A stretch of DNA of 64,000 nucleotides from Ferdinandcohnia humi_A (GCA_047608075.1 JBLKRX010000022.1:14750-78749), one strand, 5' to 3'. Shown: positions 32,849 to 42,047, counted from the first letter of the stretch. Notes: generated from the sequence alone by a model not told the origin. Translations and numbers: made by a program.

Positions 32849-34021
32849 TCATATTTCCATGGGTTTATGTTGGTTATTGATGACTACTTCTGTTCGCCTT
32901 CTCTTTTCGCTTGAACATAAAAGGGAATCAATGAAATTAAAAATTTCCTCAGAGTCATGTAGCTCCCGTGTATTCAAATAGCGCCTTAAGGAACGCTCGT
33001 ACTCCAGCATTTTCACCTTATTTGTTAATACCCTAAGTAGTTGATCCGCTAGGTTAATTCCCTCTCTTATCGTAAAAACTAGCCCCTGTTCTTTTAGGTT
33101 CTTTAGGTTAATTTCCTCCTGTCCAGGAAGAGCAGAAATTACAAAGATTGGTACCTTCTTTTTAATCGCTTCACTAATTGTCACTCCCCCTGGCTTTGTG
33201 ATAATGGCATCTGCCAAATTATATAGATCATTCATTTCTTTGCGTGAAGAAATATAAGGCAATGGATAAATGTTGCGGTCGTTTAAATTTGAAATTTCCT
33301 CATATAATTGCTTGTTGTTTCCACACAACACAAAGAATCTTAACCGCTTCTCATGTCTCGCATTTATTAACAATTCCATGATGTTTCCAAGGCCAGCACT
33401 ACCGCCTGATAGAAGGATAGTTATCTGGTTTTCATTTTTTTTTACGTACAAGCTATTTGAAAAACTTTCATCAACGGGGATTCCTGTAACAAATATATTT
33501 CGCTCTGAAATATCATAAGTTGTCATTAAACTGGACTTCATCTTTCTATCTGAAACAAAGTGATATTCAATCATTTCTTTTCCCCAAACATCGTTCATGA
33601 AAAAGTCCGTATAGATATTTAATACTGGAACATCACAGGCACCTGATTTTTTTAGATTGTTTAGTAAGTAGGATGGAAAAGCATGGGTACAAATAATTAA
33701 ATCAGGGTTTTCTATTGAGATAATCCTTTTCATCTTATTTTGAAATAAAAGATCGTAGTGCTTATACGAACGATGCTTCTTTGATTTATATGCGAGCGTT
33801 TTGTAAACAAAAGCATAGGACTTAGGAAACTTCTGTATCCAGCTTAAATAGATTTTGGTAACCAGCGACTCTACTTGGGAGTTCCAGCTACGTAGTAAGT
33901 CTATTTTTTTGCATTCAATAGTAGTTGATCGTGTATATACATACTTAATAACAGCATTTGCTACTTGGTGATGCCCTGAAGGCAAACTATCTAACAAAGG
34001 GAATACCAAAATCTTTTTCAT
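32849..34021 (-). CDS. MGDG-synthase/UgtP-type glycosyltransferase
   Basis: 390 residues of the GT28/MurG fold used by diacylglycerol glucosyltransferases. N-terminal acceptor domain with SLPSGHHQVANAV (about 13-25, the MGDG-synthase signature) and ICTHAFPS. The C-terminal nucleotide domain has LLSGGSAGLGN, VLCGNN and ITKPGGVTISEA (about 288-299). It probably adds hexose to diacylglycerol at the inner membrane face. It is first gene of the operon with dedA and a patatin. An 11-bp direct repeat upstream suggests control by a response regulator, perhaps the one encoded at 36623. Confidence 0.88.
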   Translation of the reverse strand: MKKILVFPLLDSLPSGHHQVANAVIKYVYTRSTTIECKKIDLLRSWNSQVESLVTKIYLSWIQKFPKSYAFVYKTLAYKSKKHRSYKHYDLLFQNKMKRIISIENPDLIICTHAFPSYLLNNLKKSGACDVPVLNIYTDFFMNDVWGKEMIEYHFVSDRKMKSSLMTTYDISERNIFVTGIPVDESFSNSLYVKKNENQITILLSGGSAGLGNIMELLINARHEKRLRFFVLCGNNKQLYEEISNLNDRNIYPLPYISSRKEMNDLYNLADAIITKPGGVTISEAIKKKVPIFVISALPGQEEINLKNLKEQGLVFTIREGINLADQLLRVLTNKVKMLEYERSLRRYLNTRELHDSEEIFNFIDSLLCSSEKRRRTEVVINNQHKPMEI

Positions 34022-34107
34022 TGTAAAGCACCTCTTTTCAGATTTTATGAGGAGCTTAATGACTCATCACTCTAGCTCCCACTTCTTGTGCTTTTAGTAT
34101 AAAGAGC

Positions 34108-34151
34108 AAAAGTTAAGAAACTCGTACTGGAAAAGTTAAGATTTTCTTACA
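34108..34151 (-). promoter_or_regulatory. 11-bp direct repeats upstream of the glycosyltransferase operon
   Basis: AAAAGTTAAGA at 34108-34118 and 34131-34141 (23 bp start to start), followed by TTCTTACA at 34144-34151. OmpR/PhoB-class regulators bind direct repeats of this kind. TTCTTACA also occurs twice upstream of the adjacent two-component genes. Confidence 0.5.
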
Positions 34152-34372
34152 GGAAAATGAAAGGTTTGTCATAAGTGGAACGTCAATCAAGGTATGCTAT
34201 ATTCCATTGTTTGGAGTAGTGCTACATACAAATGACGTTGCAACTGGGATGTTGAGTTTCCTAGTCAATGTTCAAATTATCGTTTTTTACGGCGAGATAA
34301 TCCTTGCTTTCACTATGCGTTGAGATGGCGTTAAACTGTGGGATAAGTATTAGACAAAGTTATTCCAATAAA
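34152..34372. other. Remainder of the 34.0-34.4 kb gap
   Basis: No open frame, repeat or strong hairpin seen between the direct-repeat site and the kinase terminator. Confidence 0.4.
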
Positions 34373-34411
34373 ATAAAAAAACTCCTATATAGAAATTTCT
34401 ACATAGGAGAG
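34373..34411 (-). terminator. Terminator after the large sensor kinase gene
   Basis: On the minus strand CTCCTATGTAGAAATTTCTA then TATAGGAG forms a long stem, followed by TTTTTTTATTTT. Confidence 0.88.
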
Positions 34412-34428
34412 TATGTTTATTATTAGGT

Positions 34429-36645
34429 TTAGGTAGTGGCTGCTTTCGATAATATAACTGTCACTTTAAATAGGTCTCCATCTACTTCTATATCCATAGT
34501 GCCTTCATGTAAATCAATAATAGACTTTGCAATGGCAAGCCCTAGTCCAGACCCATCCGTATGACGTGATTCATCACCACGTTTAAATCGTTCAAATAAT
34601 TCATCTATGTTTTCACTTAGTTCATATTTCGTAACATTTTTAAACGTAATGATTACTTGATTATCTTGTTCACTAATGGCAATAAATGCACGTGAGTTTT
34701 CAAGTGAATACTTGATGATGTTACCAATTAAGTTTTCAAACACCCTCCAAAGCTTTTGTCCATCAACAAAAGCAAATACTGGGTGGTCCGGTTTGGAAAT
34801 TCGAAATTGAATCATGGAATCTTGAATATCTTCTGTATATTCTTCAAAAGACTGATGTAGCAATTCGACAATGTTGACCTTGGATTTTGTAAGATCAATT
34901 GCCCCACTTGCCATTTTTGATGCTTCAAACAAATCATCTATTAATACCTTCAAGCGTTTCGATTTTTTGTCAATGATTTCAACGTACGAATTCCGCTCAT
35001 CTTCATGTAAGTTCTTATCCTTTAGTAATTCAGTGTACGTAATAATTGAGGTTAAAGGCGTTCTTAGGTCATGGCTAACATTAGTAATTAACTCTGTTTT
35101 TAACCTTTCACTTTTCGCCTGAGCATTTTGTGAGGTTTTAACACCATATTTCATATCATTAATCGTACCCGCAAGCTCAGCTAGCACAGTTTTTCCTTTT
35201 ACCTGTAAGTCAGGTTCAAATTTTCCGTCCGCTAATGCCTTAGCATTGAGCAGAATTTTGTTGAAATAGCCAATTTTTCTCATAATCAAGATAAAGAGTG
35301 GGATACCAATTAGTAAGAATATAGGAATGACAAAAACCAGTATATCATCTTCAACCCCACTGAGGCCGAACCCTAATCCAAATAAAAAGATAAGCGTTAA
35401 AATCAAGAGAACCTGTGTACCTACTTTTCGATTTAAAAAGGCATTCTTAAATAGGTTTACCGTTCTTGCGACAAAGGTTTTTTTCCAAATTGTCTCTTCT
35501 AATGCAATGTTCTTGATTCTTGAATATAAGTAGATTGCTTGAATCATGGTTAATCCAATAAGAATAGTTGACCAAAATAAAACAAGCAATATATCATCAA
35601 CTTGGATATTATAATAGAGATAGGAGGCACTTGTGATAATGGCTAAGGACGAAATAATAGAAATGCAGATTATTACTACGGCCAAATCAAATGGAATTTT
35701 ATTGTATCTACTTTGCCATTTTTGAGGTGCGATTCTCGATAAACTTTTTATTTTCTTTCCGATAAGGATACTAGTTACTAAAGCTATAATAGCTGCAATT
35801 GTATAAATCCAAAACGATATTCTTTCATTATCATAGCTTTGAAATGCAAGCATAATCCTGTTTGAAGTAGGCGTTTTCTTTGAAACAGCTATTTTCCCTT
35901 CATATAAGTCATTAGATTCTATCTTAGAATAATCTATAACTTCATGATTGCCCCAGACAAGTGGCTCTTCTCCAAGCTCGAGGTAATGATTCTTTTTTGT
36001 TGGATAGTTTTGAATAAAATGCATCGTTTTATTATTGATAAATTGATTTACTGATGAACGGTCCTTACTCGGTAGATTTGTATAAATCTCTCCATTTTCA
36101 GTGTTTTCCAGGTAATAAACGAATGCTTCTTTGTATGATTCGAACGTCTCTCTATAACCTTCTAACTCTTTAAAATAATGATCAATTTCGTCCTGCTTTT
36201 CTCTGGTGATGACCTCTTTGATATACTCGTCATCTTCAAAGATAGATGTCATTTCATCAATCTTTTTATCTCGTTCCTTTGTATAAAGGTCAGCTGTCTT
36301 TTGGTTATTGTTGGTTTTTGCTTCCTCTATTTTATGATTGTATTGCTGTTCGATATCGGTAATTTGATCAGTTAAATTTCCATATCGGCTGCGGTATTCT
36401 TCAATTTCTTCATTGGATATAGTGATATCCTTTTTCATCTCTTCTATTGACTGATAAGAGATATCGAACGAATAGATATAGTCATTAAATTCTTCCATTG
36501 TTCTTTGAAATTGTGGTGATTCAAAATAACTTTGTTTTATATAATTGTTATAACCCAAGTTTGCCGTTATAATCCCGCTCAGTCCAAACGAAAACAAAAC
36601 GAGCCATGCGATCAACCAAATTCTATTTCTCCATTTTGTACCCAA
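34429..36645 (-). CDS. Large sensor histidine kinase with coiled-coil sensor domain
   Basis: 738 residues. Helix 1 (about 10-30), then an extracytoplasmic region (about 31-275) dominated by charged coiled-coil sequence (many E/K/D repeats from 60 to 170). Several membrane helices follow (about 278-450), then HAMP-like and DHp regions with phosphoacceptor His in NVSHDLRTPLTS (about 526), and a HATPase with DGSGLGLAIAK near the C-terminus. It starts with TTG 36645, inside the last codons of the regulator gene. Ordinary kinases are 350-600 residues; the extra membrane helices and long coiled coil are unusual. The signal is unknown, with cell-envelope stress the leading guess. Confidence 0.9.
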   Translation of the reverse strand: MGTKWRNRIWLIAWLVLFSFGLSGIITANLGYNNYIKQSYFESPQFQRTMEEFNDYIYSFDISYQSIEEMKKDITISNEEIEEYRSRYGNLTDQITDIEQQYNHKIEEAKTNNNQKTADLYTKERDKKIDEMTSIFEDDEYIKEVITREKQDEIDHYFKELEGYRETFESYKEAFVYYLENTENGEIYTNLPSKDRSSVNQFINNKTMHFIQNYPTKKNHYLELGEEPLVWGNHEVIDYSKIESNDLYEGKIAVSKKTPTSNRIMLAFQSYDNERISFWIYTIAAIIALVTSILIGKKIKSLSRIAPQKWQSRYNKIPFDLAVVIICISIISSLAIITSASYLYYNIQVDDILLVLFWSTILIGLTMIQAIYLYSRIKNIALEETIWKKTFVARTVNLFKNAFLNRKVGTQVLLILTLIFLFGLGFGLSGVEDDILVFVIPIFLLIGIPLFILIMRKIGYFNKILLNAKALADGKFEPDLQVKGKTVLAELAGTINDMKYGVKTSQNAQAKSERLKTELITNVSHDLRTPLTSIITYTELLKDKNLHEDERNSYVEIIDKKSKRLKVLIDDLFEASKMASGAIDLTKSKVNIVELLHQSFEEYTEDIQDSMIQFRISKPDHPVFAFVDGQKLWRVFENLIGNIIKYSLENSRAFIAISEQDNQVIITFKNVTKYELSENIDELFERFKRGDESRHTDGSGLGLAIAKSIIDLHEGTMDIEVDGDLFKVTVILSKAATT

Positions 36646-37315
36646 TTCCCCATACCACCTTTAAAAATCTAGGATTTTTTCGGTCAATCTCGATTTTTTC
36701 ACGTATTCTACGAATGTGAACGGTAACCGTATTTTCGGCATTGTAGCAAGGCTCGTTCCAAACCTTTTCATATATATCAGATGTAGAAAATACACGGCCG
36801 GCATTCACCATCAGCAACTCTACAATTTTAAATTCAGTAGGTGTTAATTTAACCGGTTCACCATATAATGTAACTTCCTTGGCTTCCTGATCAAGTGAAA
36901 GACCATTAAGATTAATTGTTTGATTTCTCCCTTTAAACTCCCCAAATGTAACATATCTTCTGAGCTGTGATTTCACTCTTGCGATAAGTTCAAGTGGATT
37001 AAAAGGCTTCGTTACATAATCATCCGCTCCAACCTGTAGGCCTAAAATCTTATCCGTATCCTCACTTTTCGCACTTAACATTATGATTGGAATATTCCTC
37101 TGTTCACGTATTTTAAACGTAGCTGAAATCCCGTCCATTCTGGGCATCATAATATCTAATAGAATCAAGTGAACTTCATGCTTACTTAAAAGCTCTAATG
37201 CCTCCATACCATCTTGGGCTTTTAATACTTTCATACCCTCATTTTTTAAATAAATTTCAATTCCATCACGTATTTCCTTATCATCATCTACCACTAACAC
37301 AACATGGCTTTTCAT
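36623..37315 (-). CDS. OmpR/PhoB-family response regulator
   Basis: 230 residues: receiver (about 1-118) with VDDDKEI, phosphoacceptor Asp in LILLDIMMPRMDG (about 53) and Lys in DDYVTKPF (about 102), then a Trans_reg_C winged HTH (about 130-228; LTPTEFKIVELL and the ENTVTVHIRRIREKI recognition helix). ATG 37315 has AGAGAGG upstream. The longer open frame reading back into a family B repeat is not real. It overlaps the kinase gene by 23 bases. Two TTCTTACA motifs upstream may be autoregulatory sites. Confidence 0.93.
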   Translation of the reverse strand: MKSHVVLVVDDDKEIRDGIEIYLKNEGMKVLKAQDGMEALELLSKHEVHLILLDIMMPRMDGISATFKIREQRNIPIIMLSAKSEDTDKILGLQVGADDYVTKPFNPLELIARVKSQLRRYVTFGEFKGRNQTINLNGLSLDQEAKEVTLYGEPVKLTPTEFKIVELLMVNAGRVFSTSDIYEKVWNEPCYNAENTVTVHIRRIREKIEIDRKNPRFLKVVWGIGYKMEK

Positions 37316-37350
37316 TGATAAACACCTCTCTTTCAAGTGACAAAGGTCCT

Positions 37351-37434
37351 TGGGACATAGGTGGGACATAGGGACAGGTTCCTTGTCCCAGCCTATGAAC
37401 CAAAACAGGGACACTGTACCTGTCCCCACGTCCC
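37351..37434. repeat. Family B palindromic repeat, long copy
   Basis: TGGGACATAGGTGGGACATA, GGGACAGGTTCCTTGTCCCA, then ACAGGGACACTGTACCTGTC and CCCACGTCCCA. The most complete family B copy here; it lies between the regulator's start and its candidate promoter region. Confidence 0.8.
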
Positions 37435-37461
37435 ACTGAATGTCTTTAGTATAAGCAATAG

Positions 37462-37503
37462 TTCTTACATAAATAGTAACTAAATTATGAAGAGTTTCTT
37501 ACA
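37462..37503 (-). promoter_or_regulatory. Two TTCTTACA motifs upstream of the PhoB-type regulator
   Basis: TTCTTACA at 37462-37469 and 37496-37503 (34 bp apart, same orientation). The same 8-mer occurs before the glycosyltransferase-DedA-patatin operon. Confidence 0.4.
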
Positions 37504-37559
37504 ATTTTTATAGAGTATGGGAATGTACTCTCTTATCATACTTAAATTGAACAATAAGA

Positions 37560-37614
37560 AAAAGTGTCTATCACTCTCGAAATTTGTCGTATTCGACACG
37601 TGACAGACACCTTA
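37560..37614 (-). terminator. Terminator-like repeat after the GNAT gene
   Basis: On the minus strand AGGTGTCTGTCAC pairs with GTGATAGACACTT over a 26-nt loop and is followed by TTTTTCTT. A related GTGTCAGGCA-type hairpin occurs at 47269-47303. Confidence 0.7.
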
Positions 37615-37619
37615 GTTAA

Positions 37620-38537
37620 TTATAATAGTTCTATAAAAAATCTTTTTTCTTCTTCTTCAATAGCAAACCCAACGGATTTGTATAGATTCAATGCTTTTTC
37701 ATTTGCTGTATCGACCATTAACTGTGCTTCTTTTAATCCTCTTTCCTGTAAGTAAGTGAGTGCCTTTGTCAAAAGGAATCGGGCAATACCTTGTTTACGC
37801 CATTGTTTTCTGACAAACACATCCTCAATAACACCCATTTCATCCTCTTGCCAGGCCATCACACTTGCTATGATGTCTCCATTTTCCCTGATTGGAATTG
37901 CAATCCAGTTTTCGTTGTTCTTATATTCATGTAATCTATGTAACCCCAGTGCAGCATCTGGCCAAATTTCACACTCAACCTCCAAATATTGCTTTTCTTC
38001 TTCGATACTGTCCATCTTCCAAAAATCCCATTGTAGGTTCGGCTGAGACAAGTCTGCATTCAAAATCGGCTGTTGTAAATCTCTTTTCATCGTATACAGC
38101 GTATTCAAGGGCTTATACCCTTTTTCCTCTGTAAAATATCGGTTATTGTTTACCTCTGTACCAAAATTCCCAACACATAGAATTGTTTTATGACTAGGTG
38201 GTAGGTTTTCTTTTAATTCTACCGCACGAGCGTATAGTTTTTCATATAATTGATTTAGCAAACCATAATCGGACTCTCGCTCTGGCAATGTTTTTACATT
38301 CAAATATATCTTATGCTTGCTGTCTTGCGGATGGTCATCTTGTAGACTATTAACTATTTCTACTTGACCTTTTGCAATCATTTTATTGTTTTCAAATGCA
38401 CAAAATACATTATCCCAATTTTCCTCTGGGCCAATCCACCAAAACACTACCTTCCTATCTTTTGTAACAGCTTGATAAAAATGACCTAATAATGGCATAT
38501 CTTCTTGTTGAAAATTTCTAATTATAATTGAACTCAT
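37620..38537 (-). CDS. Two-domain GNAT N-acetyltransferase
   Basis: 305 residues. The C-terminal half (about 165-305) is a clear GNAT domain with the acetyl-CoA loop RKQWRKQGIARFLL (about 248-261) and DTANEKALNLYKSVGF (about 277-292). The N-terminal half (about 1-150) looks like a degenerate GNAT domain, giving the tandem architecture seen in several Bacillus acetyltransferases. AAGGGGAG precedes ATG 38537. The substrate cannot be inferred. It stands alone between a repeat-type terminator and a long gap. Confidence 0.85.
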   Translation of the reverse strand: MSSIIIRNFQQEDMPLLGHFYQAVTKDRKVVFWWIGPEENWDNVFCAFENNKMIAKGQVEIVNSLQDDHPQDSKHKIYLNVKTLPERESDYGLLNQLYEKLYARAVELKENLPPSHKTILCVGNFGTEVNNNRYFTEEKGYKPLNTLYTMKRDLQQPILNADLSQPNLQWDFWKMDSIEEEKQYLEVECEIWPDAALGLHRLHEYKNNENWIAIPIRENGDIIASVMAWQEDEMGVIEDVFVRKQWRKQGIARFLLTKALTYLQERGLKEAQLMVDTANEKALNLYKSVGFAIEEEEKRFFIELL

Positions 38538-39094
38538 TTATGTCTTTTCTCCCCTTAAATAGCATTATTTTGTACAGACATTCATAAAGGTCCAAGCGAC
38601 AGCCTTATGATTAGATCAAAGCTCTCAACAACTGCCACTTTAATCTAGCAAAAATAACCAGCACTTTAGTCATTTTACAAAATATACCTTTTCATTGAAA
38701 TAGAAAGATGGTTAATTGTGAGAAGTTCCACGCTATCTATCAAATAATTACATACAAAAAGCAAAAGTCCTCTTTCTTGAGAAAACTTTTACTTTACATT
38801 TTTCATTCTTCAAATCTATTTCCGAATCAAACAGTCACGGTGAATTAGATTTTAACGAAATATATCAATTCACACATGTGGTTTAGTTTTACTGGTCGTG
38901 GGAATATTTTAACTAAAGAAAAGCAATGGGGCTAAGTCGATATAAGCTTTAGATATCTCTTAAGAGATTTCGAGATAGTGGGGATAGGGTCAGGTTTCTT
39001 ATCACATGACAGTAACTCTTTACTTTAGATTCGTTATTTTTTTACGAACCCCCTTAGTTACAATAGCCTTTTTTAACTTTAATTCTACGTTTAT
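38538..39094. other. Intergenic region, no gene seen
   Basis: AT-rich. A decayed family B trace (GGGGATAGGGTCAGGTTTCT) lies near 38980-39000. There are no convincing frames on either strand. Confidence 0.4.
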
Positions 39095-39256
39095 TTAACA
39101 TTTAACATAGAGTAAAATAATCAGGAAGATTATTAGTCCTATCATGAAAATAGTGCCAAAACTTGCACTGAATACAATATAAACTTTGACATGTAAAATA
39201 ACATGAACAATAAGTATGATAAGTAAGCATAATAGTATCAAAATTGCTAGGTTCAC
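39095..39256 (-). CDS. 53-residue two-helix membrane protein
   Basis: A minus-strand frame from GTG 39256 to TAA 39095, with AGGAA eight bases upstream. It encodes two hydrophobic segments (about residues 3-24 and 34-51) joined by a short loop with HVKVYIVFSA, and ends LYVKC. The helix spacing and the clean stop make coding plausible. No family is recognised. It may be a small stress or toxin-type membrane peptide, or a chance frame in AT-rich DNA. Confidence 0.4.
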   Translation of the reverse strand: MNLAILILLCLLIILIVHVILHVKVYIVFSASFGTIFMIGLIIFLIILLYVKC

Positions 39257-39401
39257 ATTTCTATTCCTATACAAAAAATCAACACCTTATAGTTACATAG
39301 TAGAAAAAACAAATCGTCTATTATTATACTTTTATTTAGCTTGACCTTAAATTATTCATGGAAGTTCCTAAACTATCCGTTTTTGCGACAATTGACAAAG
39401 T

Positions 39402-39459
39402 GACCAAGGGGACGGTTCTTCTGGTTCTTTTTGAACCAGAAGAACCGTCCCTGTGGACC
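39402..39459. repeat. Family A palindrome (CTTCTGG type)
   Basis: ACCAAGGGGACGGTTCTTCT and GGTTC pair with GAACCAGAAGAACCGTCCCT. It lies just after the DUF4173 stop codon and can act as its terminator. Confidence 0.9.
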
Positions 39460-39470
39460 TGCTGCAAAGA

Positions 39471-40931
39471 CTAATCAAACTTCAAATCACCTAACTTTTC
39501 ATAAGCTTTATCTCTTGTTAGATTGCGCGACTGCCATGAATCACGGTGAATATATTCTCTTTCGTCCTTGCGTTGTTTTAGTAATTCCTCTAGACCCTGC
39601 ACATTAGGCTCTTTTTCATAAAGGTTAATGAGACCAAGGACCCCAGTTGCGGATAGGTTATTTAAATAGTTGATATCAATCTTTCCAGTTTCCTCATACC
39701 GATCAATATTCAGGTCTACGACGATTTTGTCGATATTGACCACGTTAATCCCCGCATAGTATAACAAGGAAGCAATGAAATAAAAGTGGAATAATGCAAG
39801 CTTCTCAAGCCAGATTTTTAATAGTGTATAAGCAAAAATAATCATCAGGAAGATCATAAAGGAGTGTACAAGTACCCTTGTAAAAGTGAAACCATATGCA
39901 TTTTCGTACATCATCATCCTCATGAAAGCAGATATGAGGAGAACGCAGCTTGATAACACCACAACTGTTAAAGACAAACGGATAGCTAGCTTCATGTATC
40001 TCTGAATTTGCTTTGTAAAAACAATAACTACTGTGACGACAGAAAGATTAATCAAAGTGACAAAAAGCAGTTCAAAAAAACCACGTCTCGCATACTCCGC
40101 ATACGTGTAGCCGGCCTCAAGCGTGCCGCTGAAGAAGTACGTAAACTGCACCCCGACAAACAATACATAAACCAAATCAAGAAGAATCAGCACCGTTAAC
40201 ACGATTATTCCGTCCAGCGAAACCGACTTCAGAATGTTCTCCCTTTGCAGTGGTTGAACATTCCTTTGCAATAGTACCTGCATAAATCCAAAGAACCCAA
40301 ATCCATAAATAAGAATAATGAACAGTCTTACTAAGAACTCAGGGTTGAAGCTGATTATTTTTGGAAGACCGCTCAGTAAACGCTCAAATTGTGCATCAGC
40401 AGATATCAACAGGTTCAAAACGACAAACAAAACCGGAACAGAAATGGCAATGCCAATCAGAACCTTTTTCCAAGTGTCATAGTTTTTAGAGTTTGTTTTA
40501 TTCTTAAACAACCTACCAAACACCCCCGCAAACCTAGCATTATAGCGGAGTCCGTTAAATAAACGTTGAAGGATATATAGTAAAAAGAATACATTGCTCC
40601 ATTCCATTTTTTTAGGCGAAGTCACTAACGCAAGATGAAAAATGACCAGACCTGGGATGACAAGAATATTCAGCGCATGAAATAGTCCTGTATCGTATAG
40701 GTAGTAGCAAGCTCCTAAAATCCAAATGATGATAAGTATAAGATATCCGAGACGCTGGTGTGAAAAAGGAAACGATCGAAATCTCCAGAAAAATAAAGTA
40801 TAAAATACTGCAAGAAATACAAAGTATGATACTCCCAAATCATCCCTAAAAAAGGCTTCCTCTGCTACGATCCCTGTTACCATGCAGAATAACCAAAAGA
40901 TCCAGTCTCCTCTGTTTACTTTCAGTTCCAT
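39471..40931 (-). CDS. DUF4173-type polytopic membrane protein
   Basis: 486 residues with about 11-12 hydrophobic segments. A cytoplasmic loop after the first five helices carries FGRLFKNKTNSKNYDTWKK (about 138-157). The C-terminal 80 residues are hydrophilic and contain VVDLNIDRY and HRDSWQSRNL, consistent with the DUF4173/DUF4153 family. Function unknown. It follows a PadR-HAAS pair after a terminator-like hairpin; that association suggests a membrane response system. RBS TTGGAGG precedes ATG 40931. Confidence 0.78.
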   Translation of the reverse strand: MELKVNRGDWIFWLFCMVTGIVAEEAFFRDDLGVSYFVFLAVFYTLFFWRFRSFPFSHQRLGYLILIIIWILGACYYLYDTGLFHALNILVIPGLVIFHLALVTSPKKMEWSNVFFLLYILQRLFNGLRYNARFAGVFGRLFKNKTNSKNYDTWKKVLIGIAISVPVLFVVLNLLISADAQFERLLSGLPKIISFNPEFLVRLFIILIYGFGFFGFMQVLLQRNVQPLQRENILKSVSLDGIIVLTVLILLDLVYVLFVGVQFTYFFSGTLEAGYTYAEYARRGFFELLFVTLINLSVVTVVIVFTKQIQRYMKLAIRLSLTVVVLSSCVLLISAFMRMMMYENAYGFTFTRVLVHSFMIFLMIIFAYTLLKIWLEKLALFHFYFIASLLYYAGINVVNIDKIVVDLNIDRYEETGKIDINYLNNLSATGVLGLINLYEKEPNVQGLEELLKQRKDEREYIHRDSWQSRNLTRDKAYEKLGDLKFD

Positions 40932-40991
40932 ATCATTACCTCCAAAATTAGATAGTTATTCTATATACATAGACGTTCTATGTAGTTAGGT

Positions 40992-41020
40992 AAAAAAAAG
41001 CTCAGACTGAAGCTTTTTTT
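40992..41020 (-). terminator. Terminator overlapping the HAAS gene stop codon
   Basis: On the minus strand AAAAAAAGCT, a 9-nt loop containing the TGA stop, then AGCTTTTTTTT. Transcription of DUF4173 from the PadR promoter would need read-through. Confidence 0.75.
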
Positions 41021-41640
41021 CCCCAGCGATAGCTAATTAGACATACCGGGTATAAAAGAATCGTTAATATAATGCAGATTGCGATAAATGTTTCTGTCAA
41101 AAGCGGACTGAACCATTCACGAGGAACAATCCGAAACACGGTCAGAACCATTAAGGTAAGATTGGGCAGAAGTGCAAGGATGAACGTTCTTTTCATCAGC
41201 CTATTGCCTTTATGGCCGAAGCCCTTTCCAATCTCATAGCCAAGCAATGCCCAAAATAGCATATATAGTAACGCAATTAGGATCGGAACAGATGTCAGCT
41301 GATACCATAAGCCTGACAGCCACCGCCACTCGAGCAGGTTATGTGCAAGTGTGAACAGCCCACCCCCAGCGAAGAAAAAAATATTCAATGCAATAAACAA
41401 CCACTTCATTTTGCTAGGTGTAACCGAAAGCTCTTCCTTCCACATCGCAGCAATTTCATAGGGAGTACCTAGCCTTGAATAGACTTGGTCCCGAATAGCC
41501 TTTTCATCGTCCAGCTCCCACAGTTCTCCCAACAGCTCATCAAGATGGCCATTATACTCATTAAGTATGGATTCGCGCTCAGGATGGCGCCCAAGGCTCT
41601 CGGCCAGCACAGATAAAAAATCATTCTTCAGCCGTTCCAT
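41002..41640 (-). CDS. HAAS/DUF1700-type membrane protein
   Basis: 212 residues. The N-terminal 65 residues form the helical HAAS domain (a conserved LNEYNGHLDELLGEL with a later TPYEIAAMWKEE), followed by four membrane helices (about 78-205). HAAS proteins almost always sit beside a PadR regulator, as here, and are thought to relay its signal to membrane effectors. The start lies 20 bases inside the padR gene (translational coupling). The stop codon falls inside a terminator hairpin. Confidence 0.82.
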   Translation of the reverse strand: MERLKNDFLSVLAESLGRHPERESILNEYNGHLDELLGELWELDDEKAIRDQVYSRLGTPYEIAAMWKEELSVTPSKMKWLFIALNIFFFAGGGLFTLAHNLLEWRWLSGLWYQLTSVPILIALLYMLFWALLGYEIGKGFGHKGNRLMKRTFILALLPNLTLMVLTVFRIVPREWFSPLLTETFIAICIILTILLYPVCLISYRWGKKASV

Positions 41641-41968
41641 GCTTTTTACTCCCTATTACTTTGTTCATTACGGAAACAAAGTCATTCCATTCCTGGGTTT
41701 TTTCAAGGAGTATCTCTCTCCCCGCTTCTGTCACACGGTAATACTTCCTAGCAGGCCCCTTCTCCTGTTCCTGCCAGTAGCACTCAATATATCCTTGCTT
41801 CTCAAGCTTATGAAGCGCAGGATAAAGTGTGCCTTCTTTAAAAGAAAACTCGTTGTCACTTCGCTTCTCAAGCTCTTTTACAATTTCATATCCATACATA
41901 TCCCGCTCATCTAGCAGCTGAAGCAGCAAGAGCGACGAACTACCCTTTACCAACTCACGATTAAACAT
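41621..41968 (-). CDS. PadR-family transcriptional regulator
   Basis: 115 residues: winged HTH of the short PadR-s2 type. LLLQLLDERDMYGYEIVKEL (about 15-34), then FKEGTLYPALHKLEKQGYI (about 47-65), a short beta wing with PARKYYRVTEAG, and a C-terminal dimerisation helix. It has no separate ligand domain. AGGTAGGTGA precedes ATG 41968. It overlaps the HAAS gene and should repress its own operon. Confidence 0.94.
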   Translation of the reverse strand: MFNRELVKGSSSLLLLQLLDERDMYGYEIVKELEKRSDNEFSFKEGTLYPALHKLEKQGYIECYWQEQEKGPARKYYRVTEAGREILLEKTQEWNDFVSVMNKVIGSKKHGTAEE

Positions 41969-42047
41969 CTTATCACCTACCTAGAAATTTTAGGTATATA
42001 GAAATTCTACACCTTATAGAAAAAAATGTAAAGAAAAAACCAAGAAA

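Noticed and set aside
37316..37429. 38-residue N-terminal extension of the PhoB-type regulator
   Set aside because: The extension is translated from a family B repeat; the ATG at 37315 has a good ribosome binding site and gives the standard receiver start.
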